Position numbers and translations under genes: made by a program. From Streptomyces lateritius (GTDB lineage Bacteria > Actinomycetota > Actinomycetes > Streptomycetales > Streptomycetaceae): a stretch of DNA of 64,000 nucleotides. The stretch spans positions 122,140 to 186,139 of the forward strand of contig NZ_BMTO01000014.1 of assembly GCF_014649715.1 (NCBI RefSeq). Direction: 5' to 3'. Below the pieces are notes generated by a model that saw only the letters and a list, made by a program, of their open reading frames with translations, was not told the DNA's origin and ran no database searches. Shown one piece after another: positions 53,364-62,065 of the stretch; the first letter of the stretch is position 1; every line of letters begins with the position of its first letter.

Positions 53364-53627
53364 TTATTGCGGTGGTACCTGAGGCGGCCTTTCGTTGGCA
53401 TCTGGAAGTGGCCCGGTGGGTCGTGCTTGTCGAGGCGGGGGCGGCGTGGTGGGCGGCGATCCGGTGAGGCGCCGTTGAGCCTCAGCGGCGCCGTGGGGGT
53501 GAGCGCGTTTGTATGGGCTCGCGTTGTCTTCCTCGGCCGTGCGTGGGAAGAGGTGTTCCAGGAAGGTGTCCGTCGCGAAGAGGAACGCCACCATGAGGGC
53601 GGGCAGGAGCAGAGCGAGCAGGGCCAT
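53364..53627 (-). CDS. Small membrane protein
   Basis: The 87-residue product begins MALLALLLPALMVAFLFATD, a membrane helix, followed by TFLEHLFPR and a Pro-rich cytoplasmic or wall-facing tail. AGGGAGG lies 5 bases before ATG 53627, a very good ribosome site. Similar short single-helix proteins with a FP motif occur widely in streptomycetes without known function. Confidence 0.7.
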   Translation of the reverse strand: MALLALLLPALMVAFLFATDTFLEHLFPRTAEEDNASPYKRAHPHGAAEAQRRLTGSPPTTPPPPRQARPTGPLPDANERPPQVPPQ

Positions 53628-53819
53628 GTGACCTCCCTGGGGGCGGCCGGCCTGTGGAGCCGATGGTGCTGTGTCCCAGGATGCGGCCGAACGGCCTTGT
53701 GCGCATGTCACCGCGCCCCGCAGCGCGGTTCCCCCTGTCGGTTGCCCGCCTGACCGGACGGGGCGGCCCGACACCACGGCAGAGCGGCATTCGGGGGCTT
53801 TGCCGTGCCCTACCGGCGT

Positions 53820-54400
53820 GGGCTGCCGCTGAAGGCCCCGGAGGATGTGTTCGCCTACGCCGAGGGAGTGGAGCTGCGATTCGACGGCGCCGAGACCCAG
53901 GTACGCCGCCCGCAGGCTGGCTGCCCTGGCCGATGCGCCTCTGTTGCCGGTAAGTGCAAGCAGAACACCATCAAGACCACGACGTTCAGCGACGGCCGGG
54001 GCCGCATGCTGCTGTCCGGCGTCGCCCGACCGGGCAGAATGCACGACCAGCCCTCGGTGCGCACCGAGGGCATCGCCGAGCGGTTTCGCCTCCGGCCCTG
54101 GGTGAGGGCCCAGGCCTACTCTGAATGCCAGGGGCTGGCCAAGGAGGTCCCGGAACAGGTCACCGTGCCTCCGGCCAAGCCCAGGAAAGACGCCTGTGAC
54201 GGGGACAGGTACGCCTGGCGCGAAGCACGCCGGCGCCAGTCCTCGGCCCGGATCTGCGTCGAGCACACCAACGCCGGGCTGCGGCAGTGGGCCCCATCGC
54301 GAAGGTTCGCTGGCCTCCGGGAGAGCTACGGTGAGACTCACGCGGCCAACGCCGGGCCCGTGCGTTGCCCGCGGCTTCCCCCGGCGGCGGCTGGCCTTCC
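53820..54400 (+). pseudogene. Truncated IS5-type (DDE_Tnp_4) transposase
   Basis: The plus strand encodes the middle and end of a DDE transposase: AEGVELRFDGAETQVRRPQA, KQNTIKTTTFSDGRGRMLLS, GVARPGRMHDQPSVRTEGIA, and the C-terminal RQSSARICVEHTNAGLRQWA with the catalytic Glu. The N-terminal helix-turn-helix half is absent. The frame then runs into unrelated sequence after about 54390. No element ends were found. Confidence 0.75.
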
Positions 54401-55138
54401 AGCCCGGCGCGCTGGCCCTTCGGGCACGGATCCCGTGGTCGCCGCAGCGCTGAACACCTGAGCAGCGCGCCCGCCGCAGATGCCGACAGCGTTGCCCCCC
54501 CGTGGCCGGGCATGACCATTACCTACGGCATGTCGCTCGGGTCTGTCGGCCCCAGGGGGTACGGGGTGCGTTCCAAGCCGCATCGCGTTGAGCAGCTCGG
54601 GCTCGGCTCCCGATGAGGCAAGGGTGAGCAGACCGTCAGGTTGAGTCTGCTCACGGCCCGTGACTATCGGTTTCGATCTTCGTTTCAAAGGTGCAGGCGA
54701 GCACCCCTTTGACGTGTGGGAAGGACCAGGTTGGCCAGGCAGTCAGCGGCTGTCACCGCCTCTGCTGTTTGCGGTCGCCGCCCATGGGATGCTCGACCCT
54801 CCTGTGTCGTCTTCCGGCAGTGCCGTTTTCGCTGGGCTTGCCCAGGATCCTCACTCCTGCGCTTGGACGGCGGACCGATCTCGCCGACGGCAGGACTGTC
54901 GGTCGGCCCGCCTGCACGTGCGGTATGCACCTGCGCTCAGCCCTCCTGCGGCAGATCCCTGACCCTTGTCGAGCAGGTGAGCAGAGGAAGCCCCCGTCCC
55001 GCCGGCGTGACATCGCTCGTCGTTCCCATGCAACCGCGCTCCACGGTCTCTCACAGTCGGAACCTATTGCCCGAGCTAGGGACCGTGACATTGACCGGCA
55101 TGAGTGATCCTGCCCCACGCGTACGACCGTTATACGTC
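54401..55138. other. Gap of about 0.7 kb, nothing recognised
   Basis: Frames in this stretch are Arg/Pro/Ser-rich shadows without motifs. No strong palindrome was noticed. Confidence 0.4.
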
Positions 55139-56035
55139 TTACCCGAAGCCGTGGCCGTGGGACGGCGAGTGGACAGTTCTGTCTCCCGCGGGGTAGCCGG
55201 GAGGGCCATTGCCCGGGCTGCGTCTGGGCGCGGCCGTCTGCCTGAGCGGAACCGACGCAGGCGTCGGGTTTCGGTGTCGCGGAGCGGCTTGGCGAGGCGG
55301 TCGCGTGAGGGTGATCTGGCGGACCAGCTGTTGGAAGCAGGCTAGCGCCGCGACGGCAGGAAGAGCAGACGCCGCTCCGGCGACGATCGTTCTGGGTGCC
55401 TGGGCTACGCACAGAATCGTGGCCAGGATGGAGAACAGCAAAACGATGAACCAGGAATGAAGCGCGCGGCGCTGGTGCAAGGCCGATCTGAGGATCGACA
55501 GGGAGGCGACCATCCAGGGGCCGTAGATCAGAAGGGGCCACCAGCTGACCACTTCACGGCCCGTGTGGGGCGCGGCGCTGTGGCGCAGGGCGTCCCAGAT
55601 AGCCAACCCGCTGAGGATGCTCACCACAGCGGCGATGACACCGACCAGCACGGCGGTGAACACACTGCCCGTTTGCAGCAGGGTCACTACCGGCGGCTTC
55701 GACTGGCTCCGGCGGTGCCCGCCGGAGGGCGGTGTGGGCGGACGTTCGGCAGCGGCGTGGTTCAGCCCCGCGACCCACCCGCTGGTGCCTGCCGTGTCGC
55801 CGAGGTCGTCGAAGCCGACTCGGGTGAAGGACTCTGGCTGCCCGGGTGCAGCGCTCTCCTGGAGAAGGATGGCGAGTTCCTCCACCGGATCCCACGACAG
55901 ATGCGCCTCGCCGGGCCCGCCGAGCGGTTGTCCGGTGGACGGGGGCTGTACGTGCTCTGACCGGTCCAAGAACGGGGAGGTCTCCGGCTGGGGGTGGAGA
56001 CCGTGGATGTCCGGGTACCCGTACGGTTCATACAC
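55139..56035 (-). CDS. DUF2637 membrane protein (SpdB-like, plasmid/ICE transfer-associated family)
   Basis: The 298-residue product has a long hydrophilic N terminus (about 1-112) and a DUF2637 region of four membrane helices (about 115-250), including VSWWPLLIYGPWMVASLSIL, RALHSWFIVLLFSILATILC and a FQQLVRQITLTRPPR end. DUF2637 proteins are common on actinobacterial conjugative elements and chromosomes, and some (Spd/TraB-related) help spread plasmids between hyphae. GTG 56035 overlaps the end of the upstream gene by 8 bases, so translation is coupled. Confidence 0.78.
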   Translation of the reverse strand: MYEPYGYPDIHGLHPQPETSPFLDRSEHVQPPSTGQPLGGPGEAHLSWDPVEELAILLQESAAPGQPESFTRVGFDDLGDTAGTSGWVAGLNHAAAERPPTPPSGGHRRSQSKPPVVTLLQTGSVFTAVLVGVIAAVVSILSGLAIWDALRHSAAPHTGREVVSWWPLLIYGPWMVASLSILRSALHQRRALHSWFIVLLFSILATILCVAQAPRTIVAGAASALPAVAALACFQQLVRQITLTRPPRQAAPRHRNPTPASVPLRQTAAPRRSPGNGPPGYPAGDRTVHSPSHGHGFG

Positions 56036-56342
56036 GGGAGCTGCCCCCCGAGCACTCGCCGGCAGCCGTTGCGGACGCTGCCGTGTTCCCCATCCGCCTG
56101 CCGAACTCGATCTGGATCATGCTCATCGTGTGGAGGAAGTCCTCAAAGATCGAGGAGGAGTACCGAAGATCGATTTCCAGATCTTCGTGTCCCAGCGTTG
56201 CGTTCCGGGTCTCGCCGCAGCCGGTGGAGGGCGGAGTGAACATCCACTTTCCGATCCGGGTGACCCCGGAGTGAAAGCTGCCTCCCTTTCCACCTTCCTC
56301 CGCAGCCGTACGGAGGGAGACGGGGGACTTTACTGTTGTCAT
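56028..56342 (-). CDS. Small unknown protein translationally coupled to the DUF2637 gene
   Basis: The 104-residue frame from ATG 56342 has a low-complexity N terminus and a structured middle (HEDLEIDLRYSSSIFEDFLH, TMSMIQIEFGRRMG). Its stop overlaps the GTG of the DUF2637 gene in a GTGTATGA arrangement, the main reason to believe it. No family recognised. Confidence 0.55.
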   Translation of the reverse strand: MTTVKSPVSLRTAAEEGGKGGSFHSGVTRIGKWMFTPPSTGCGETRNATLGHEDLEIDLRYSSSIFEDFLHTMSMIQIEFGRRMGNTAASATAAGECSGGSSRV

Positions 56343-57420
56343 GCTCCATAAACGCTTGCAGGGTTGGTCTGGGTGTGTGCCATCCGGGTGATCGTGGTCG
56401 ACGAATAGGCGTTGACGTCGCCCTGGCGGTTTTCCACACCAACCCGGAGGGAAATAGCCGAGCCCTTTTCACGCAGCCGGCCCGCGGCTCGGTAGACGAC
56501 AAGCTGCGGCCGACGCAGGCAGCGTGACGGACCCTTCACCCCCGTCGCCTACCGGCCGGGCAGCCACGCGCATGCTCCGAGGCGACGGCCCTTTGTGCCG
56601 CGCACCCGCGGCGGCGGTTCTCATGCCCGGGGGCTGTCCACGCAGTGCGCAGCCGCTCCGACGTCCATGAGCCGTGTTGACCACCCTGCACGTCAGGCCT
56701 TCAGGGCAGAGCACTTTGCCGGCAGCCGACCTGTATCGCGGGTGATGCAGGCTCTGGGGCGGGGGGAGGCGTGGAGACGGCCTCGCCCAAGCGCCTTGTC
56801 GCCGGCGGCGCCATCCCTTCTCGAGCCGTGGCCCGAAGAACCCGACGCGGCAGGCTGGTGCTCCATCCAATTCCGCACCCCCATTAGGCAGTTCCGCCAG
56901 TACTCCTCGTCAAGCACACCAGGTCGAATGGCGGCTGATATCGCTGAAAAACCCCGGCAATCCGTTCCGTACATTGCCGCGTGCACAAAAACCCCGGCAA
57001 TCCGGACACCGGTGAAGGCGCACACCCCGGCAATCTGCGTATGACCCGTTTCTGGCTGCCGAACGCGGCGTAGTAAAGCGGCGGTAGAGAGTGAGGTCAC
57101 GCGGTGGCCAGCTGCGGGTCCTCCCGCACCTCGGCGACCTTCCGGGCCAGCTCGGCCACCTGCGGCGGCAGGTAGCTGCCAGCGCGTCGATGTCCTCTCA
57201 CAGCCGGGTGCCAGCCCATGCAGGCACACCCCCGTGAACGGCTTCTGCGATGTGTACCGCGGTGGGGGAAACCGGTACGGTCACACCGCATGTCAGGGGA
57301 ACACGACGGACAGCACCTGTCGGTGCTGCGCGCGGTGGCAGTGGACCCCGTCCGGAGCGAGGACTGAGAGCAGCCACCACTCGCCCCGGCGGTCCCTGGA
57401 GCCTGAGGCTTGATCGAGCC
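56343..57420. other. Gap of about 1.1 kb with repeats but no supported gene
   Basis: The direct repeats at 56951-57037 are the main feature. A minus-strand fragment near 57101-57180 (LPPQVAELARKVAEVREDPQ then LATA and a stop) may be the end of a lost gene. The promoter of the DUF2637 operon should lie at about 56343-56450. Confidence 0.45.
56951..57037. repeat. Three spaced direct repeats of ACCCCGGCAATCYG (iteron-like)
   Basis: Copies start at 56951, 56991 and 57024; the first two are preceded by AAAA. A partial inverted copy (CATTGCCG) lies at 56972. Spacings are 40 and 33 bases. The array could bind a replication or transfer regulator (iterons) or a transcription factor. Confidence 0.7.
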
Positions 57421-58084
57421 ATGATCAAACCCGCCCCGAGTACGCCGCCCATCCGCGTCCTGCTCGCCGACGACCGCGATGGTGCGCACCGGTTTCCGGT
57501 TCTTCCTGGACGCCCAGCCGGGCATCACGTTCGTCGCCGAGGCCGCCGACGGCGAGGAGGCGGTGGCGCTGGCGTGCCGGCTGTGGCCGGACGTGTGTCC
57601 GATGGACATCCGGATGCCGAAGCTGAACTGCCTGGCGGCCGCCCGGTTGCCGGCCGGACTGGACGTGGCCGACCCGCTCCGGGTCGTCGTGGTCACCACC
57701 TTCGACCTGGACGAAGTACGTCTACGGGGCGCTGCGTGGCGGAGCGTGCGGGTTCCTGCTGAAGGACTCCGGTTAGACCCTTCTCGCGGAGGCGGTCCGT
57801 GCCGCCGCCAACGGCGGCTCTCTGGTCTCGCCCTCGGTCACGGTACGGCTGTTGAAGCACTTGACCACGCCGGAGCGCAGCACACCTGTCCAGCCGTCAC
57901 CCGCGCTGACCGACCGCGAACTCGATGTCGTCCGGCTCGTCGCGGTCACTCGCACCAATGCCGAGATCGCCGCCGAACTGTTCGTCTCCCTGTCGACCGT
58001 CAAGACGCATCTGTCCAGAGCCCAGCTCAAGCCGGACGCCCGGAACCGGGTGGAGATCGCCGCCTGGGCGTGGCAGAGCGGGAC
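57421..58084 (+). pseudogene. Frameshifted NarL/LuxR-type response regulator
   Basis: Pieces of one protein lie in different frames: TPPIRVLLADDRD at the start, FRFFLDAQPGITFVAEAADG with CPMDIRMPKLNC (the phosphorylation Asp), then the receiver end VYGALRGGACGFLLKDSG and a TAG at 57774. The HTH part (LTDRELDVVRLVAVTRTNAE, ELFVSLSTVKTHLSRAQLK) is again open. At least two frameshifts and one stop make it inactive. No kinase gene remains beside it. Confidence 0.8.
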
Positions 58085-58239
58085 CCGGAACCTGACGGAC
58101 GGGGCCCGCCGTGGCGGATGCCCTGTCCGCCGGTTCCACCGCCGACACCTGCTCGCCGAAGCCCGCCGCCACACGAGTGAGTGACGGGACGACGTCGCGC
58201 CCCGGACCGCCCGTGTACGAGAGGAGCGGCCGGTAGGCG

Positions 58240-58386
58240 AGGGCGGGCCCTCTCGAGGCCTGCGGCGAGTGGGACCTTGGCGAGGATCCGCCGACCGAGG
58301 AGGAAATGCGGGTCGCTCGTGAGCTCGCGCAGGACATCCGGGCGAGCATGCGCGAACCGCCCCCACGGGCAGCCCGGGGGGCATGA
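58240..58386 (+). pseudogene. C-terminal tail of a small protein
   Basis: The frame ending at TGA 58386 reads GEWDLGEDPPTEEEMRVARE then LAQDIRASMREPPPRAARGA. The acidic-basic pattern is coding-like and recalls the tails of small streptomycete proteins, but no start or upstream domain is visible. Confidence 0.35.
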
Positions 58387-58464
58387 CTGGGCTTCGCGGT
58401 GCCGTTCGCTCTCCCGTCAATTGCACCGACTGTGCGGACGGCACTGGATCTCCCATCCAGCCCT

Positions 58465-59616
58465 CTATCGGTTCGGGCTGCGGAAGAGGGCGAACGTCTT
58501 CGTGAGGGTTTTCAGCGGTGAGGTGTCCTGCCCGGCCGTAGCTGGCGTGGGCGTCCGGGACGCGTTGTTGCCGCTGGTCGCCTCGGCGAGCGCGGCGAGC
58601 GCCGACTCGGCCGCCTCACGGTACAGGTCACAGGATGCCGTCATGGCCTCGAGCGCCTTGGCGTACTTGGTGACCATGGCCCGTGCGTGGACAAGCTCTT
58701 CGTCCGGGGTGAGCAGGTGCCAGCCTTGGCGCAGTCGTGTCAGGACCTGTTCGGCGTCGGCCGGCAGCGGTCGCGGCAGTGAGGCGAAATCCGTGATCGC
58801 CTGGAGGAGTTCGGTCGGTTCTGTGCCGTCCAGGAAGACATCGCGTACGGTGAAGCGCTCCGTGTCGTACCCCGGGACCCGCGGCGTCGGGGGCAGGACG
58901 ACGGCCCCGCCGCGCGGTAGCCCCACGCCCAGCTCACGCTTCATCGCGAAGTCGGCGATCAGCGCCTGTTCCGGCGTGGCCCGGTGCTCGACCACCCGGT
59001 GCCGCAGGCTCGGTGGCAGGAACGCCGTGATCGGCCGCCGCCCCCGCGCGTCCGGTGTCATCGCCTCGTGCACCACGACATGGATGAACCAGCTCTGCCG
59101 GGTGCAGTCCCGCAGCAGGCGCCGCAACTCGCCGTCGTCCTTCGGCAGGTGGTTCGTCGTCCGCAGACGCACGCCCGGTACCCTCTCGTGATCCCAGTCG
59201 ACCTGGTCGCTGTCGGGCCAGAACACGGTGGCGGGTGAGGGCCAGCTCGCTTCCCAGGCCCGCTCCGCCTCGGCGGCGAGCACCCAGGTGACGCCTTCGC
59301 TCTCGACGCGGCGGGACTCTGACCCGTACGTGGTCAGTTGAGCGCGCACGGTGACACCGTCGGCCGCGCGCCAGCGGGCTTCGAAGAGCCGGCGGGCAGC
59401 GGGGCCGGCGTCGGCGGACTCGTCCCGGGGGAACAGATCGGTCGAGCGGGCCGCCTCGATCGGGTCGAGGTCCAGGAAGGCGTCGATCACCCCGGCCGCC
59501 TTGAGGGCGATCAGGTTGCGCCGGACGTCCCGCTCGGCCTCGGGCCCGAGGTGACGCCCATGCCCGAGCCACACGGTGTCGGGGACAATGGTCGATGAAG
59601 AGCTGCTGTTGGTCAT
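58465..59616 (-). CDS. Conserved hypothetical protein, cytoplasmic
   Basis: The 383-residue product has no signal or membrane helix. Recognisable blocks are TVWLGHGRHLGPEAERDVRR near the start, DLDPIEAARSTDLFPRDES, VFWPDSDQVDWDHERVPGVR, and a helical C terminus (VHARAMVTKYAKALEAMTAS, REAAESALAALAEATSG). I do not recognise a family and will not assign a function. ATG 59616 was chosen because it precedes the conserved block; the upstream extension lacks coding character. Coding quality is high and the gene looks intact, in contrast to its neighbours. Confidence 0.7.
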   Translation of the reverse strand: MTNSSSSSTIVPDTVWLGHGRHLGPEAERDVRRNLIALKAAGVIDAFLDLDPIEAARSTDLFPRDESADAGPAARRLFEARWRAADGVTVRAQLTTYGSESRRVESEGVTWVLAAEAERAWEASWPSPATVFWPDSDQVDWDHERVPGVRLRTTNHLPKDDGELRRLLRDCTRQSWFIHVVVHEAMTPDARGRRPITAFLPPSLRHRVVEHRATPEQALIADFAMKRELGVGLPRGGAVVLPPTPRVPGYDTERFTVRDVFLDGTEPTELLQAITDFASLPRPLPADAEQVLTRLRQGWHLLTPDEELVHARAMVTKYAKALEAMTASCDLYREAAESALAALAEATSGNNASRTPTPATAGQDTSPLKTLTKTFALFRSPNR

Positions 59617-59666
59617 GGAACCGTCCAGTGGGTGATCAGGGCTCAACCAGTATCGGCGGCCGTACA

Positions 59667-59696
59667 GGCGGGCAGCACGCCGGCGTGCTGCCCGCC
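59667..59696. repeat. Perfect 30-bp palindrome
   Basis: GGCGGGCAGCACGCC is followed at once by its exact reverse complement, with no loop. It lies 50 bases upstream of the minus-strand gene at 59616 and at the edge of the DNA-ligase remnant. It could be an operator, a terminator for incoming transcription, or an insertion scar. Confidence 0.85.
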
Positions 59697-60060
59697 CACA
59701 TCATCGCCTTAGACGTCCTCCAGATCGACGGTCGCGAACTGCTCACCGAGCCGTACGAGCGCCGCCGCGCTGCCGTGGAGGGTCTGTTCCGCGAGCGCGG
59801 GCTGTCGCCACCGTGGACGATCGTCGGCGGCATCACCAGCACATTGCGGCGCCCGCAGATCCCCCTACCTCGGCCGATATGACGACCACGGCCACCTGCG
59901 CGCGATCGGCCGCACCGTGCCGCTGCGCCCGGACGCCGCCCGTCAGATCGCCGGCCTCCTCCAGCCCGCCGGCCCCGTCCATCCGTGGACCGGCGACCGG
60001 TTCTCCTCCGCCTGGAGCAGCCGCGTACCCCTGGACGTAACCCTGGTCACCCTTGACCTG
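59690..60060 (+). pseudogene. Remnant of an ATP-dependent DNA ligase
   Basis: Two plus-strand pieces fit the ligase family: AHIIALDVLQIDGRELLTEP with YERRRAAVEGLFRERGLSPP (adenylation-domain end), then after a frame change GRYDDHGHLRAIGRTVPLRP with HPWTGDRFSSAWSSRVPLDV (OB-fold end). The active-site lysine region is missing. The second piece runs into IS21 sequence. Confidence 0.65.
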
Positions 60061-60419
60061 GTCAGCGAGGTCGATGTTTCCGACCCCGGGCGGTCCGAGG
60101 AGGGCGGCGTTCGGCTTCGCCCCAACGAAGGACAGGGGGGCGAGGTCTTCGACCTTGCGAAGGTCGAGTTCGGGCTGGAACGAGAAGTCGTACTCGTCGA
60201 GCGTCTTGTGGTGCGGCAGTTTCGAGAGCCGCAGCCCCTGGCGGAAGCGCTGGTCGCCGGGGACGGCCAGTTTCTCGGACAGCACCAGGTCGAGGAAGTC
60301 GAGATAGCCCGTCTTGGTCTCGTCGGCTTGGCGGGTGTACTCGTCAATGGTCTCCGCGAGGTGGGCAGGCCGAGCTTGCCGGCCGTGGTGCGGACGTGGT
60401 TGCCGGTCAGCTCGCTCAA
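60037..60419 (-). pseudogene. Truncated IstB (IS21-family helper ATPase)
   Basis: The minus strand starts MSELTGNHVRTTAGKLGLP at TTG 60419, shifts frame, and continues LSEKLAVPGDQRFRQGLRLS, LPHHKTLDEYDFSFQPELDL and FVGAKPNAALLGPPGVGN. The Walker A motif should read GPPGVGKT; here it is GPPGVGNI, and the ATPase half is cut off. Clearly a dead IS21 helper. Confidence 0.75.
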
Positions 60420-60545
60420 GAGGATTCCTTTGTCGTGGGGGGAGTGGTGAAGGGACGGCTGCCGGTCAGCTCGTCACCGACGGACAGGGGGCGGCGGCCG
60501 ACCTCGATGCGGGTGGCTGCGGCCCGGTTCGGCAGAGTCGGCAAC
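60420..60545 (-). pseudogene. Possible IstA (IS21 transposase) C-terminal tail
   Basis: The frame ending at TGA just before the IstB start reads NRAAATRIEVGRRPLSVGDE then LTGSRPFTTPPTTKESS. In IS21 elements istA ends directly before istB with similar EVxxRPLSVYDEL text, so this is probably its tail. Upstream identity is lost. Confidence 0.45.
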
Positions 60546-60627
60546 GACCCGGCCTCCTGGGCCTCATGACCAGACCGACCACGAACCGGCTCTGATCTGC
60601 CCGGACATAACCCGTCTGCAACACGCT

Positions 60628-61332
60628 TCAGGCGAGGAACGACAGCCGGCCGTGCTCGTCGACGTGAATGGCCCGGTCGGACCACTGGATGTGCTGGATG
60701 CCGTCGGTGCAGCTGACCGAGATGTCCTGGCAGAAGTAGCCGGTGTCCTCGCCGGGCTCTGCGGAGAACACTTTCGGAAGCCGGTCGCATCGGGGATCCA
60801 CCGGTGCCAAAGGACCTTCCGTCGTCCCGTTCTTCCCGGTCTCCCAGGCGAACAGGTCGTAGACCGACTGGGCGGTGTGAACGGTCTTCAGCGGCTGCGC
60901 CGTGTAGACGAAGTCCTGGCTGAAGGCCCCGGCGCTGCCTGACGTCATGCCCTTGCTGGTCACCAGCCACGGCACGGTCACCCCCTCGAAGGACACAGAG
61001 CAGCGGACGCTCTCGCCCCGTGGACGTATGACCTCGCCCTCGCACTTGCCCGGGCCGCTCCTGCCGATACCGCCCGCCATACGCAAGGTCTCCTGCCGCA
61101 AGTGGTTGAGCACCTTCTCGACGGGCTCCGCCTCGAACTCCGGCGATGGGATGGCCTTCTCCAATTCGGAGTCACTGATGCCCGGATGCCTCTGGCTCGG
61201 TTCGATCGCCACTGGCCGCTTCCTGCCCTCCGCCTCCGAAAGCTCCAGCCGCCCATCGCAGCCGCTCGGCTCGTCGGCGCAGCCGCCGACCAAGACCATG
61301 GCCGCCACGGCCGGTATGAAGAGACGCCTCAT
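60628..61332 (-). CDS. Lipoprotein of unknown function
   Basis: The 234-residue product has a lipoprotein signal (MRRLFIPAVAAMVLVGGC, lipobox VGGC, Cys18). The mature domain holds five further cysteines (SGCDGRL, KCEGEV, RCSVSF, YFCQDI, SCTDGI) that may form disulphides, and a beta-rich middle (VRCSVSFEGVTVPWLVTSKG). No family was recognised. The ATG at 61332 was chosen by the lipobox; an upstream frame extension is spurious. The next gene upstream on this strand is broken. Confidence 0.75.
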   Translation of the reverse strand: MRRLFIPAVAAMVLVGGCADEPSGCDGRLELSEAEGRKRPVAIEPSQRHPGISDSELEKAIPSPEFEAEPVEKVLNHLRQETLRMAGGIGRSGPGKCEGEVIRPRGESVRCSVSFEGVTVPWLVTSKGMTSGSAGAFSQDFVYTAQPLKTVHTAQSVYDLFAWETGKNGTTEGPLAPVDPRCDRLPKVFSAEPGEDTGYFCQDISVSCTDGIQHIQWSDRAIHVDEHGRLSFLA

Positions 61333-61334
61333 AC

Positions 61335-61745
61335 AACGGTCTTCTCCACTCGGGCCGGTTGACACACCTGCGTCGTCGGAGGTGGCGGAGGCTGGGCGGA
61401 GGGCCGGCGCGGGCGAACACCACCGCGTTGACGGGCCCGAGTTGCCCGGGCAGCCGTCCCGCGAAATACGGAGAGGACGGCAACGGCTCCACTGTCCAGC
61501 GCACCCGCCGTCTGCCCATTCCGGCATGTGGTTGGACGGCGACGGCCACGGACCTCGAGTCGATGCCGCGCACGGTCGTGCAGGGTCCGGCCCGCCTTGC
61601 CGCCGAGGACGCGGAAGATGGCCGGTCCCGACAGCCGCAGCCAGTCGTCGTCCACTGGCACGTCCACACGTGCGCCGGCCTCGTACTGCTCGGGGAACAG
61701 CACGTCGAACGTGTGGGTGCTGTCGTCGTCGAAGCGCACCTTCAG
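61335..61745 (-). pseudogene. Frameshifted unknown protein upstream of the lipoprotein
   Basis: One frame starts MRFDDDSTHTFDVLFPEQYE and reads well to LGGKAGRTLHDRA. A second frame then reads RGIDSRSVAVAVQPHAGMGR, VRWTVEPLPSSPYFAGRLPG and QLGPVNAVVFARA. The two fit one beta-rich protein split by a frameshift near 61575. Alternatively the first frame alone is a gene with a degenerate tail. Family unknown. Confidence 0.4.
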
Positions 61746-62065
61746 GGTGAGACGTATGAGGGACCTCGGTCACCGAATCGCTCCGTGCCGGTTGAGCGGA
61801 CGGGCCGGGTGAAGGAAGGGGAGCCCGTCGACGCCGGCACCCGGATGTCCAGAGGCGTACAGGGGAGGGGGGAGGGCAGCGGGTCGGGGAACAGGTGGGG
61901 CAAGGCCCTCTTGGACCTCCGGTTGTGGAGCTTGATGTGCGGGTGGGGCGCGAAGCCACGATTCCGGGCCGGGAGGGCGTCCAACCATTCGGTTCGCAGG
62001 GTTGTCTCACCTCCTGGACGAGGACATGCACGAACCCGTCCGACGACACCACACCTGGGGACCTT

